NCBI RefSeq assembly: GCF_000427885.1
Contig: NZ_ATYW01000004.1
Coordinates: 193 to 64,192, forward strand
Direction of reading: 5' to 3'
Source: Glycomyces tenuis DSM 44171
Lineage (GTDB): Bacteria > Actinomycetota > Actinomycetes > Mycobacteriales > Micromonosporaceae
Length of the DNA stretch: 64,000 nucleotides
Below are positions 41,750 through 49,596 of the stretch, one piece after another; the first letter of the stretch is position 1; every line of letters begins with the position of its first letter. The position numbers and the translations under genes were made by a program. Below the pieces are notes generated by a model. It was not told the DNA's origin, searched no databases, and saw only the letters and a program-made list of their open reading frames with translations.

Positions 41750-42643
41750 ATGACACGGCAACAACAGAGCACCGTCCTGTTCGACGCGCTCGGCCCCGAG
41801 GGCCGCAAGCGCGCGAACATCACCTCGATCATCTCGGGCGTGGTCATCCTGGGGCTGCTGGGCATCGCGGCCTACAGGCTCGCGGCCGAAGGCTTCTTCG
41901 AGGCGTCCCGCTGGGCCAACCCGCTGGACACCCTCATCATCGAGACCACATGGATCCCGTCGATCCTGGACACCCTGCTCGCCTTCGTGCTCGGCTCGAT
42001 CGGCGCGCTGCTCATCGGCGTCATCGTCGGCTTCGGGCGCGTCTCGCGGTTCGCGGGCACCCGCGGCGTCGCGGCGACGTACGTCCAGTTCTTCCGCGCG
42101 ATGCCGCTGGTGCTGCTCATCTGGATCTCCTTCACCATCGACGGCCACTTCGGCTTCACCACCGACGTGCTCGGGTGGTCCAACGACATGCGCCGCCTGA
42201 CCTTCCTGGTGCTCGGCCTGGCGATCTACAACGGCGCGATCCTCGCCGAGATCCTGCGCAGCGGCTTCAACGCGCTGCCGCCCGGCCAGGCGATGGCCGG
42301 TTACGCCGTGGGCCTGCGCCACGGCCAGGTCATGCGCCTGATCGTGCTCCCGCAGGCCACGCGGAACATGCTCCCCGCGGTGCTGGCCCAGCTGGTCATC
42401 CTCCTGAAGGACACCTCGCTCGGCTACGTCATCACCTACCCGGAGCTGCTGCACTCGGGCTACCTCATCGGCCTCGACTACGGCAACTCCTTCCTCCAGG
42501 CGCTCGTCATCGCCGCGTTCATCTACTTCGTGCTCGCCTACGCCCTGTCCAAGCTCGTGAAGGTCGTGGAGCGGCGGATGAGCCGCAAGACCGCGTCCTC
42601 GGCGAAGGCCGTCCGCCAAGTCGAGAACGTCGCCACCGAGTAG
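41750..42643 (+). CDS. gluD: Glutamate-type ABC transporter permease
   Basis: 297 residues. After a cytosolic N-terminus (about 30 residues) there are five to six transmembrane helices. The EAA loop reads PPGQAMAGYAVGLRHGQVMR, followed by LPQATRNMLPAVLAQL. The binding-protein-dependent permease pattern RAMPLVLLIWI is present. GAAGGGCAC precedes the ATG. It is the last gene of the operon, and a 19-bp terminator hairpin begins 18 bases after its stop. Confidence 0.92.
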   Translation: MTRQQQSTVLFDALGPEGRKRANITSIISGVVILGLLGIAAYRLAAEGFFEASRWANPLDTLIIETTWIPSILDTLLAFVLGSIGALLIGVIVGFGRVSRFAGTRGVAATYVQFFRAMPLVLLIWISFTIDGHFGFTTDVLGWSNDMRRLTFLVLGLAIYNGAILAEILRSGFNALPPGQAMAGYAVGLRHGQVMRLIVLPQATRNMLPAVLAQLVILLKDTSLGYVITYPELLHSGYLIGLDYGNSFLQALVIAAFIYFVLAYALSKLVKVVERRMSRKTASSAKAVRQVENVATE

Positions 42644-42660
42644 CGGCACCGGAGTCGACA

Positions 42661-42704
42661 CGCGACGGCGGCCGCCCGGGGGACACCGGGCGGCCGCCGT
42701 CGCG
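42661..42704 (+). terminator. Terminator of the gluABCD operon
   Basis: A perfect 19-bp inverted repeat (42661-42679 with 42686-42704) closes a 6-base loop, 18 bases past the gluD stop. Confidence 0.88.
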
Positions 42705-42761
42705 TCAAGGGGGCGCCGGAGGCGGTCGTAGAGTGGTACGCACCACGAACGGAGGACCGCT

Positions 42762-43733
42762 ATGCCCGGATTGCCCGTCCGACTCCTCGCGCCGCTGTGC
42801 ACGCTCGCCCTCCTGGCCGCCGGGTGCGGCGCGGGCGTCGAGGACGACCCGGCGGAGGACTACGGCCCCCTGGAGGCGTTCATCATGGGGACCGGCCCGG
42901 TCGGCGGCACCTACTACCCGCTCGGCGGCGCGATGGCCCAGATGTGGAACGAGGAGGTCGGCGAGCCGAGCGTCACCACGCTCGCCACCGGCGGCTCGGC
43001 GGAGAACCTCCGGATGCTCGCCGACGGCGAGGCGAACCTCGCGATGGCCGTCAACGGCACCGCCGCCGCGGCCGCGGCGGGGGAGGACGAGTTCGAAGGC
43101 GAACCGGTCGAGCTCGCGCTGCTGGGGAACCTGTACCCCGAGGTCGTCCAGATCGCGGCCGCCCCCGGTTCGGGGATCGCGACGCTCGACGACCTCGCGG
43201 GCAGGCGCGTCGCGGTCGGCCCGCCGGGCTCGGCCACCCAGGCGACGGCCGAGGCGGTCCTGGAGGCCGCCGGGGTCGTCCCCGGCGAGACCGTCGAGGA
43301 CGACTTCGGCACCGCCGCCCTCGCGCTCACCTCCGGCGAGGTCGACGCGGCCATCGGCGTCCTGGCCGTGCCCGACGTCGCGCTCGGCGAGGCGGCCGCC
43401 TCGAGCGGCCTGACGATGGTGCCCGTCCCCGACGACGTGCGCGCCCGCCTCATCGCCGACGACCCGACGCTCGCCGAGGCCGTGATCCCCGCGGGCGCCT
43501 ACGACGGGGTCGACGGGCCCACCGCCACCGTGCGGAGCTGGGCCGCGCTCTACGCCCCCGCCGAACTCGACGAGGACCAGGTCTACGCACTGGTGAAGGC
43601 CCTCTACGAGCACACCGGCGACATCGAGAACGCCGCCGCCGCCTCGATCACCGCCACGACGGCCACCGAAGGGAGCGCGGGCGTCGGCCTCCATCCGGGT
43701 GCCGAGCGGTACTTCGCCGAGCACGGCGGCTGA
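42762..43733 (+). CDS. TAXI-family TRAP-type solute-binding lipoprotein (orphan)
   Basis: 323 residues. A lipoprotein signal (PLCTLALLAAGCG, lipidated Cys at about residue 22) and a TAXI fold: MGTGPVGGTYYPLGGAMAQM, LATGGSAENLRMLADGEANL, VGPPGSATQATAEAVLEAAG, and the C-terminal TVRSWAALYAPAELDEDQVY. TAXI proteins bind small carboxylates or amino acids for TRAP transporters, but no TRAP membrane subunit (DctM/DctQ-like fusion) is next to it. It sits just after the glutamate importer. GGAGGA precedes the ATG and a TAGAGT -10-like element lies at 42729-42734. Ligand unknown. Confidence 0.88.
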   Translation: MPGLPVRLLAPLCTLALLAAGCGAGVEDDPAEDYGPLEAFIMGTGPVGGTYYPLGGAMAQMWNEEVGEPSVTTLATGGSAENLRMLADGEANLAMAVNGTAAAAAAGEDEFEGEPVELALLGNLYPEVVQIAAAPGSGIATLDDLAGRRVAVGPPGSATQATAEAVLEAAGVVPGETVEDDFGTAALALTSGEVDAAIGVLAVPDVALGEAAASSGLTMVPVPDDVRARLIADDPTLAEAVIPAGAYDGVDGPTATVRSWAALYAPAELDEDQVYALVKALYEHTGDIENAAAASITATTATEGSAGVGLHPGAERYFAEHGG

Positions 43734-43833
43734 GCGGGGACGGCTCGCCGTTCCCGCAGGCCGGGCCGGCCTGCGCCCCGCTCCGCTCGTTCCTTCCGTA
43801 TGAGGCGCAATCACATTGGGCCACTGCTAAGCT

Positions 43834-43867
43834 CTACTTGAAATCAGTAATCATTATCATCAAGTAG
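43834..43867. promoter_or_regulatory. AT-rich dyad upstream of the CooC-like ATPase (candidate Fur/Zur-type or other operator)
   Basis: Perfect 8-bp arms CTACTTGA (43834-43841) and TCAAGTAG (43860-43867) flank an AT-rich core containing TAATCATTATC (43848-43858). That core matches one half of the classic Fur-family box (GATAATGATTA on the other strand). The site ends 14 bases before the ATG, in DNA otherwise above 70% GC. Confidence 0.45.
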
Positions 43868-43881
43868 GGGACATCTCGACT

Positions 43882-44850
43882 ATGAAACTCGCCTTCGTCG
43901 GCAAGGGCGGTTCGGGCAAGACCACCATGGCGTCGCTGTTCGCGCGCCGCGCCGCCTCGCTCGGCCACACCGTGATGGCCATCGACGCGGACATCAACCA
44001 GCACCTCGCCGCCGCCCTCGGCCTCGACCCCGAGGCGGCCGCGATGGGCCCGGTCCTCGGCGAGCGGCTCGGCGGCATCAAGGAGTACCTGCGGGGGACC
44101 AACCCGCTGATCCCGTCGAGCGAGCTGATGCTCAAGACCACCCCTCCCGGTCCGGGCTCGCGCCTTCTGACGGTGGGGGAGTCGAACCCGATCTACGACG
44201 AGATCTTCTGCGACGTCGAGGGCATCCGCTTCGCGGCCACCGGCGGCTTCGTCGACGACGACCTCGGCGTGGCCTGCTACCACTCCAAGGTCGGAGCGGT
44301 CGAGCTCATGCTCAACCACATGATCGACGTGGCCGGCGAGTTCGTCGTCGTCGACATGGTCGCCGGAGCCGAGGCCTTCGCCTCGGGCATGTTCACGCGC
44401 TTCGACCACACGTTCCTCGTCTGCGAGCCGACCCTGCGCAGCGTCGGCGTCTACCGGCAGTACGCCGGATACGCGGCCGACTACGACGTCGACATCGCCG
44501 TGATCGGCAACAAGATCGACGACGAGGAGGACGTCGACTTCCTGCGCGAGCACGTCGGCGAGGCCCTCATCGGATGGTGCTCGCGCTCGCGGTACGTCAA
44601 GGCCGCCGAGCGCGGCAGCGTCGGACCGATCTCGGAGCTGGAGGCGCCCAACCTGGCCGTGCTCGACGCCGCCCGCGAACGGGCCGCGGCGGCCGGCAAG
44701 GACTGGGCGAAGTTCACCCGCCAGGCCCACGAGTTCCACCGCCGCGCCGCCGAGGCCTGGGGCAACGACCGGACCGGCATCGATCTGGCCGCGCAGATCG
44801 TCCCCGACTTCGTCCTCGGCGAGCACCTCCTGGACACCCAGCCGGTCTAG
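43882..44850 (+). CDS. CooC-like P-loop ATPase (MinD/ParA superfamily)
   Basis: 322 residues. The deviant Walker A is FVGKGGSGKTTMAS at residues 5-18, followed by AIDADINQHLAAALGL, the switch region FVVVDMVAGAEAFASGMF and the nucleotide-base motif VIGNKIDDEEDV. This matches CooC, which loads nickel into CO dehydrogenase, but no CODH, Ni-Fe hydrogenase or urease gene is present here. Such CooC-like ATPases are widespread in actinobacteria with unknown clients, presumably metal-centre assembly. The AT-rich, Fur-box-like dyad just upstream supports a metal-linked role. It is followed by the SCO5389-family gene on the same strand. Confidence 0.85.
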   Translation: MKLAFVGKGGSGKTTMASLFARRAASLGHTVMAIDADINQHLAAALGLDPEAAAMGPVLGERLGGIKEYLRGTNPLIPSSELMLKTTPPGPGSRLLTVGESNPIYDEIFCDVEGIRFAATGGFVDDDLGVACYHSKVGAVELMLNHMIDVAGEFVVVDMVAGAEAFASGMFTRFDHTFLVCEPTLRSVGVYRQYAGYAADYDVDIAVIGNKIDDEEDVDFLREHVGEALIGWCSRSRYVKAAERGSVGPISELEAPNLAVLDAARERAAAAGKDWAKFTRQAHEFHRRAAEAWGNDRTGIDLAAQIVPDFVLGEHLLDTQPV

Positions 44851-45017
44851 GCCGGACCCGTCCGAGCGGCGGGCGGACACGGCACCCGCACCGCCGCTTC
44901 CGCACATGTCCTGTCTAGACGGAATGCGCATGAAACCTGAATACGTCGATTACCCGACAGCGGAGAGTCACGATTCCCCGCACAATGAACCGGATTTCGA
45001 ACCGAGAGGAGAACCGC

Positions 45018-45428
45018 ATGTCCCTTGACGTCTCAGAGGACCTGCTCGCCAAGGCCGAGGCCGGGGAGGTCAGCGACGCCGAATTCATCGACTGCGTGAA
45101 GCACTCGCTGCCCTACGCCTGGGAACTCGTCAACGAGGTGGTGTCGGACCTGAAAGGCGGCGTGGCGGCGTCGACCGGCTCTACCCGGTTCGCTGACAAC
45201 ACCACGCCGCCGCCGGACGAGCAGGCGCGCGGCCAGCTGCTGCGCGCGCTCGCCTCGGACTCGATGCGCGGAGCGCTGGAGCGCCACTTCGGCGTGAAGC
45301 TGGCGTTCCAGAACTGCCACCGCGTGGCCGCCTTCCCGCTCTCGGAGGTCGACTCCGACACGTACCGCAAGTTCATCTCCCCGCGCGGGCAACTGCTCAA
45401 CCAGTCGCCGGAACTGCGCGACTGCTGA
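45018..45428 (+). CDS. SCO5389-family conserved actinobacterial protein
   Basis: 136 residues from ATG 45018 with GAGGAG upstream; a possible ATG at 44985 would add 11 residues. It has a very conserved C-terminal half (TPPPDEQARGQLLRALAS, GALERHFGVKLAFQNCHRVA, QLLNQSPELRDC) and N-terminal SLPYAWELVNEVVSDL. The protein is soluble with two to three conserved Cys residues (DCVKHS, FQNCHR, LRDC) that could bind metal or form disulfides. No function is known. It lies 167 bases downstream of the CooC-like ATPase on the same strand. Confidence 0.85.
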   Translation: MSLDVSEDLLAKAEAGEVSDAEFIDCVKHSLPYAWELVNEVVSDLKGGVAASTGSTRFADNTTPPPDEQARGQLLRALASDSMRGALERHFGVKLAFQNCHRVAAFPLSEVDSDTYRKFISPRGQLLNQSPELRDC

Positions 45429-45517
45429 GGACGTCCTGAACGCCGGTGGGGCGGAGGGAGGCAATGTCCTCGGCCTCACCGGTCCGCCTTCCCGCTGGCC
45501 CGGCCGAGCCGCGTGCG

Positions 45518-46231
45518 TCAAGCGCGGTCCGGCCGCCTGGTGATCAGGAAGTCCCTGACGAGCTCCTCGCCTTGCCTCACCAACGGCCGCAGGATCTTCA
45601 GCCGCGAGAGCGCCACCACTCTGGCCACCATCGGCGCCGTCCGGCGCGCCAGCTCCCGCGACTTCTCCTGGCCCGGCGAGGAATCGTAGACCCAGTACAG
45701 GACCACCACCATCTGGTGCAGCCACAGCATCTCGGGCAGGATGTCGGCCATGTCCTTCGGGACGCGCGTCTTCGAGCCCTCCAGCACCTCGCGGTAGAGC
45801 GCGATGTCCCGCTCGCGGCTCTCGGCGGACTCCTCGGAGAACGGGCTCAGCGGGCTGCTCGGATCGGCCGCGTTGCGGAAGAACTGCCCGGCGAAGTCGT
45901 GGTACGGCCCGGCGATCTCCAGCCAGGCCAGCAGGGCCGCCTCGATGCGCTCGGCGAGGGTCTCCTTGCCCTCCAGCACCGTCGGCGTGATCTCGGCGTG
46001 CCGCATGGTGGCCTGCTCGTAGAAGCCCTGGATCAGGTGCTCTTTGGACTTGAAGTAGTAGTAGGCGTTCCCCACCGACACACCGGCTTCGGCGGCTATG
46101 GCGCGCATGGTCGTGCCGTCGTAACCGCGCTCGGCGAACATGTCGAGCGCGACGTCGATGATTCGCTGGCGGGTCCGCTCGCCCTTCGAGGAGGGACGAG
46201 CGGACCCGCCACTGGAAGCCGCTCTGCTCAC
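45518..46231 (-). CDS. TetR-family transcriptional regulator
   Basis: 237 residues. The N-terminal helix-turn-helix is canonical (RQRIIDVALDMFAERGYDGT, MRAIAAEAGVSVGNAYYYF), followed by a helical ligand domain rich in aromatic residues. It starts only 21 bases after the stop of the toxin gene and is on the same strand, so it may be transcribed with the toxin-antitoxin pair. The ligand is unknown; candidates for control include the ABC exporter at 47.8-51.4 kb, which has a palindrome before its first gene. Confidence 0.9.
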   Translation of the reverse strand: MSRAASSGGSARPSSKGERTRQRIIDVALDMFAERGYDGTTMRAIAAEAGVSVGNAYYYFKSKEHLIQGFYEQATMRHAEITPTVLEGKETLAERIEAALLAWLEIAGPYHDFAGQFFRNAADPSSPLSPFSEESAESRERDIALYREVLEGSKTRVPKDMADILPEMLWLHQMVVVLYWVYDSSPGQEKSRELARRTAPMVARVVALSRLKILRPLVRQGEELVRDFLITRRPDRA

Positions 46232-46252
46232 GGAGGCGATACTACTGCGCCT

Positions 46253-46534
46253 CTAGCGGGTCATGGCCCCGGCGACGAGCGAGTGGGCTTCGTCGACGGC
46301 TTCGTCTCCGACATGTCCGCGCGGCTCGCTCAGCGCCGAGACGAGGACCGAGTGAATCATTTGGAAGCCGATGAAGCCACCTTCTGCGGGAACGCCGGCT
46401 AGAACCTGGTCGGTAGCCATGAGCGGGGCGACGAGCACGCGCTTGGTCATCAGGTTGAAGGTCTCGGAAGAGAGCACGACAACGGTCCGGGGGGTCTTGG
46501 TATCGAGTCGGACGCGGATTTCGCCAGGGCGCAT
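46253..46534 (-). CDS. PemK/MazF-like (CcdB-fold) toxin
   Basis: 93 residues. The start [11 protein letters not shown] and the block RTVVVLSSETFN, followed by VLVAPLM and the C-terminal LVSALSEP-type segment, fit the MazF/PemK growth-inhibitor family, most of which are ribosome-independent or -dependent mRNA interferases. Its ATG overlaps the stop of the upstream gene by one base (TGATG), a typical toxin-antitoxin arrangement. Divergent residues in the loop mean activity is not certain. Confidence 0.8.
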   Translation of the reverse strand: MRPGEIRVRLDTKTPRTVVVLSSETFNLMTKRVLVAPLMATDQVLAGVPAEGGFIGFQMIHSVLVSALSEPRGHVGDEAVDEAHSLVAGAMTR

Positions 46535-46770
46535 CAGGCGTTGTCTCCGTAGATGCCCTGGGTGATTTCGGCGTCGATCTCGGCGATGGCCTCCTCGTCG
46601 TACTGATACGGGCCGCCGTCCGCTGGAGCGTACTTGGCGAGGCTCGCGGCGTACGCCGCCTTCTCGATCGCGGGCCGGGCGAAGTTCGCGAGCGTCGTCT
46701 TCTCGCGTGCGGCGGCATCTTTGAGCTGCTTGTAGGCGTGGTCTGAGATGTTCACCGTGATTGTTTTCAT
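46534..46770 (-). CDS. Ribbon-helix-helix antitoxin
   Basis: 78 residues. The N-terminal strand [20 protein letters not shown] is an RHH DNA-binding fold, and the acidic C-terminal tail ([20 protein letters not shown]) would wrap the toxin. It overlaps the toxin start by one base. It probably represses its own operon; the 82 bases shared with the divergent hisF gene hold the promoter. An upstream ATG (46782) is possible. The local base composition is lower in GC than the neighbouring genes, suggesting acquisition. Confidence 0.8.
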   Translation of the reverse strand: MKTITVNISDHAYKQLKDAAAREKTTLANFARPAIEKAAYAASLAKYAPADGGPYQYDEEAIAEIDAEITQGIYGDNA

Positions 46771-46839
46771 GAGTGCAACCATAACAGGAATCGTAAGGTC
46801 CGATCTCGAATCGAATGCGGACCGACACGCCGCACCATG

Positions 46840-46845
46840 TAGGCT
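46840..46845 (+). promoter_or_regulatory. -10 element (TAGGCT) for hisF, leaderless
   Basis: TAGGCT ends 7 bases before the GTG start of hisF; no Shine-Dalgarno sequence is present. Confidence 0.45.
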
Positions 46846-46852
46846 TTTTCGC

Positions 46853-47617
46853 GTGACTGTCGCTGTGCGCGTGATCCCCTGCCTCGACGTCGACGCCGGG
46901 CGCGTCGTCAAGGGCGTGAAGTTCGAGAACCTGCGCGACGCGGGCGACCCCGTCGAGCTCGCCGCCGCCTACGACGCGGCCGGCGCCGACGAGCTGACCT
47001 TCCTCGACGTCTCCGCCTCCTCCGACGGCCGCGCCACCATGTACGACGTCGTCGCCCGCACCGCCGAGCAGGTCTTCATCCCCCTCACCGTCGGCGGCGG
47101 CGTCCGCACCCCCGACGACGTCGACCGCCTCCTGCGGGCCGGGGCCGACAAGGTCGGCGTCAACACCGCCGCCATCGCCCGCCCCGAGGTCATCTCCGAG
47201 ATCGCCGACCGCTTCGGCAACCAGGTCCTCGTCCTCTCCGCCGACGTCGCCTCCGGCCGCGACACCGACTCGGGCTGGGAGGTCACCACCCACGGCGGCC
47301 AGAAGCGCCCCACCGGCCTCGACGCCGTCGAATGGTGCGCCCGCGCCGCCGAGCTCGGCGCCGGCGAGATCCTCCTCAACTCGATCGACGCCGACGGCTC
47401 CAAGGCCGGATTCGACCTGCCGCTCATCGCCGCCGTCCGCGCCGCGGTCGACATCCCCGTCATCGCCTCCGGCGGCGCCGGCAAGGCCGCCGACTTCCCG
47501 CCCGCCGTCGCCGCCGGGGCCGACGCCGTGCTCGCCGCCTCGATCTTCCACTTCGGCGACGTCGCGATCGGCGAAGTCAAGCGCGAACTCGCCGACGCCG
47601 GCCACTCAGTGCGCTGA
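46853..47617 (+). CDS. hisF: Imidazole glycerol phosphate synthase subunit HisF
   Basis: 254 residues from GTG 46853. TIM-barrel half-repeats are seen with catalytic Asp in [17 protein letters not shown] (residue about 11) and the second catalytic Asp in [10 protein letters not shown]. Phosphate-binding ends are [11 protein letters not shown] and [11 protein letters not shown]. With HisH it forms imidazole glycerol phosphate and AICAR in histidine synthesis. The partner hisH is not in the window; hisI is 8 kb away (55.0 kb). It appears leaderless. Confidence 0.96.
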   Translation: MTVAVRVIPCLDVDAGRVVKGVKFENLRDAGDPVELAAAYDAAGADELTFLDVSASSDGRATMYDVVARTAEQVFIPLTVGGGVRTPDDVDRLLRAGADKVGVNTAAIARPEVISEIADRFGNQVLVLSADVASGRDTDSGWEVTTHGGQKRPTGLDAVEWCARAAELGAGEILLNSIDADGSKAGFDLPLIAAVRAAVDIPVIASGGAGKAADFPPAVAAGADAVLAASIFHFGDVAIGEVKRELADAGHSVR

Positions 47618-47725
47618 TCGCGGCGGCGCCGCGTCCGGAAAACGGTCCACTGCCGTCCCGCGGGCCGCGAAAGCGGTTTGGCAACCGTCACACGAGCGAG
47701 GCATGATTGCAGGCGGTTCCTTGCC

Positions 47726-47737
47726 TGCCGTACGGCA
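47726..47737. promoter_or_regulatory. Palindromic operator candidate upstream of the ABC exporter
   Basis: TGCCGTACGGCA is a perfect 12-bp palindrome, within a larger interrupted repeat CTTGCC (47720-47725) / GGCAAG (47734-47739), 32 bases before the first ATG. Confidence 0.45.
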
Positions 47738-47769
47738 AGTGCGCCCCGACACCCACCACCGGAGAGCCC

Positions 47770-49596
47770 ATGACCCACGCCGCCGCGCCACCGCTGCCTG
47801 ATGCCGGGCCCGAGCCCGGCATTCTCCGTGCCGGGCTGCGCAACATCCGCGACATGATCAGGATCGAGCCGAAGCGATTCAGCATCGCCGTCGTCGGTGC
47901 CATGGTCAACACCGCCATGCAGATGTCGGTCGCCTTCATCATCGGCTGGGTCGTCTCGCAGGTCGCCGTCCCCGCCTTCGAGAACGGCGAGGTCGGCACC
48001 GGCTCGGTCGCGATCGGCGTCGGCGCCCTGCTCGGGATGTCGATCCTGCGCTTCTCCAGCATGTGCGCCCGCCGCATCGGCTCGGGCACGCAGATGTTCC
48101 AGGTCCAGGCCCACTGGCGCCGCCAGGTCACCCGCCGCTACCTGGCCCTCCCGGTCTCCTGGCACCAGAAGCACCCCACCGGGACGCTCCTGTCGAACGC
48201 CAACGCCGACGTCGAGGCCGCCACCCGGCCGCTCGCGCCCCTGCCGTTCGCCTGCGGCACCCTGTTCATGCTCGTCCTCTCGATGGTCGTGTTCTTCACC
48301 ATCGACTGGGCCATCGCCCTGGTCGCCCTCGGCATGTTCCCGGCCCTGTTCACCCTCAACGCGGTCTTCGCCTCCAAGATGGCGCCGCGCGCCAAGCGGG
48401 CCCAGGAACTGCGCGCGGCCGTCTCCGCCGACGGCCACGAGTCCTTCGACGGCGCCCTGGTCGTCAAGGCCATGGGCCGCGAGGCCGCCGAGACCGAGCG
48501 CTTCGCCGGCACCGCGGGCGAACTGCGCGACGCCATGATCGGCGTCGGCCGCCTCAGGGCCGCCTTCGAGCCGCTCATCCAGGGCCTGCCCGAGATCGGC
48601 ACGCTCCTGGCGCTCCTGGTCGGCCTCACCCGCTACGAGGCCGGCGCCATCGGCCTCGGCGAGCTCGTCACCGTCTCGTTCATGTTCTCCATCCTGGCCT
48701 TCCCGATCCGGGCCATCGGCTGGGTCCTCGGCGACCTCCCCACCTCCGTGGTCGGCCGCCGCCGCGTCGACGGCGTCCTGGCCGCCACCGGCGACATGGC
48801 CTACGGCGACCGCGAACTCGACGGCACCGGCCCCGCCCGCCTCGAGTTCGACTCGGTGGCCTACTCCTACGCCGACGGCACCGAGGCGCTGACCGATGTC
48901 TCCTTCACCGTCGAGCCGGGCACCACCGTCGCGCTCGTCGGCGCCACCGGCTCGGGCAAGTCCACCCTCGCCCACCTGGCCGCCCGGCTCACCGACCCCA
49001 CCAGAGGCGCGGTCCGCTTCGACGGCGTCGACCTGCGTGAACTCACCCACCGCAGCCTCGCGGCCACCTGCGCCCTCGTCCAGCAGATCCCGTTCGTCTT
49101 CGACGACACCGTCCGCGCCAACCTCGCGCTCGACCGCGAGGGCATCGACGACACCCGCATCTGGCAGGCCCTCGCCGCCGCCGGAGCCGACAAGTTCGTC
49201 GGCGACCTCGAAGCCGGACTCGACACCGAGCTCGGCGAGCGCGGCACCAGCCTCTCCGGCGGGCAGCGCCAGCGCCTCACCCTCGCCCGCGCCCTGGCCG
49301 GGCAGCCCCGCCTGCTCGTCCTCGACGACGCCACCAGCGCCGTCGACCCCAAGGTCGAATCGGAGATCCTGGCCGGGCTCAAGGACTCCGCCGACGCCGC
49401 CGGAGTCCTCGTCGTCGCCTACCGCCGCGCCACCATCGCGCTGGCCGACGAGGTCGTCTTCCTCGAAGGCGGGCGCATCACCGCGCGCGGCACCCATGCC
49501 GAACTGCTCGAGACCCACCGGCCGTACGCCGAACTCGTCACCGCCTACGAGCGGGCCGAGGCCGAACGCGAATTCGACGAGGAGACCGCCGCGTGA
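47770..49596 (+). CDS. Heterodimeric ABC exporter, subunit with degenerate ATP site
   Basis: 608 residues; GGAGAG precedes the ATG. Six transmembrane helices (residues about 35-330) are followed by an NBD. Walker A is GATGSGKST, the signature is canonical (LSGGQRQRLTLARAL), but Walker B ends LLVLDDATSAVD, with Asp replacing the catalytic Glu, and the switch His is replaced (VVAYRRATIAL). It therefore contributes the degenerate catalytic site but a good signature to the partner. It forms a TM287/288- or TAP-like heterodimer with the next gene, which overlaps by 4 bases (GTGA). The substrate is unknown (drug, peptide or lipid). Confidence 0.92.
   Translation: MTHAAAPPLPDAGPEPGILRAGLRNIRDMIRIEPKRFSIAVVGAMVNTAMQMSVAFIIGWVVSQVAVPAFENGEVGTGSVAIGVGALLGMSILRFSSMCARRIGSGTQMFQVQAHWRRQVTRRYLALPVSWHQKHPTGTLLSNANADVEAATRPLAPLPFACGTLFMLVLSMVVFFTIDWAIALVALGMFPALFTLNAVFASKMAPRAKRAQELRAAVSADGHESFDGALVVKAMGREAAETERFAGTAGELRDAMIGVGRLRAAFEPLIQGLPEIGTLLALLVGLTRYEAGAIGLGELVTVSFMFSILAFPIRAIGWVLGDLPTSVVGRRRVDGVLAATGDMAYGDRELDGTGPARLEFDSVAYSYADGTEALTDVSFTVEPGTTVALVGATGSGKSTLAHLAARLTDPTRGAVRFDGVDLRELTHRSLAATCALVQQIPFVFDDTVRANLALDREGIDDTRIWQALAAAGADKFVGDLEAGLDTELGERGTSLSGGQRQRLTLARALAGQPRLLVLDDATSAVDPKVESEILAGLKDSADAAGVLVVAYRRATIALADEVVFLEGGRITARGTHAELLETHRPYAELVTAYERAEAEREFDEETAA

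Noticed and set aside
43882-44850. Carbon monoxide dehydrogenase accessory locus
   Set aside because: No cooS, cox or other CODH genes are visible; only the ATPase family resemblance supports it.
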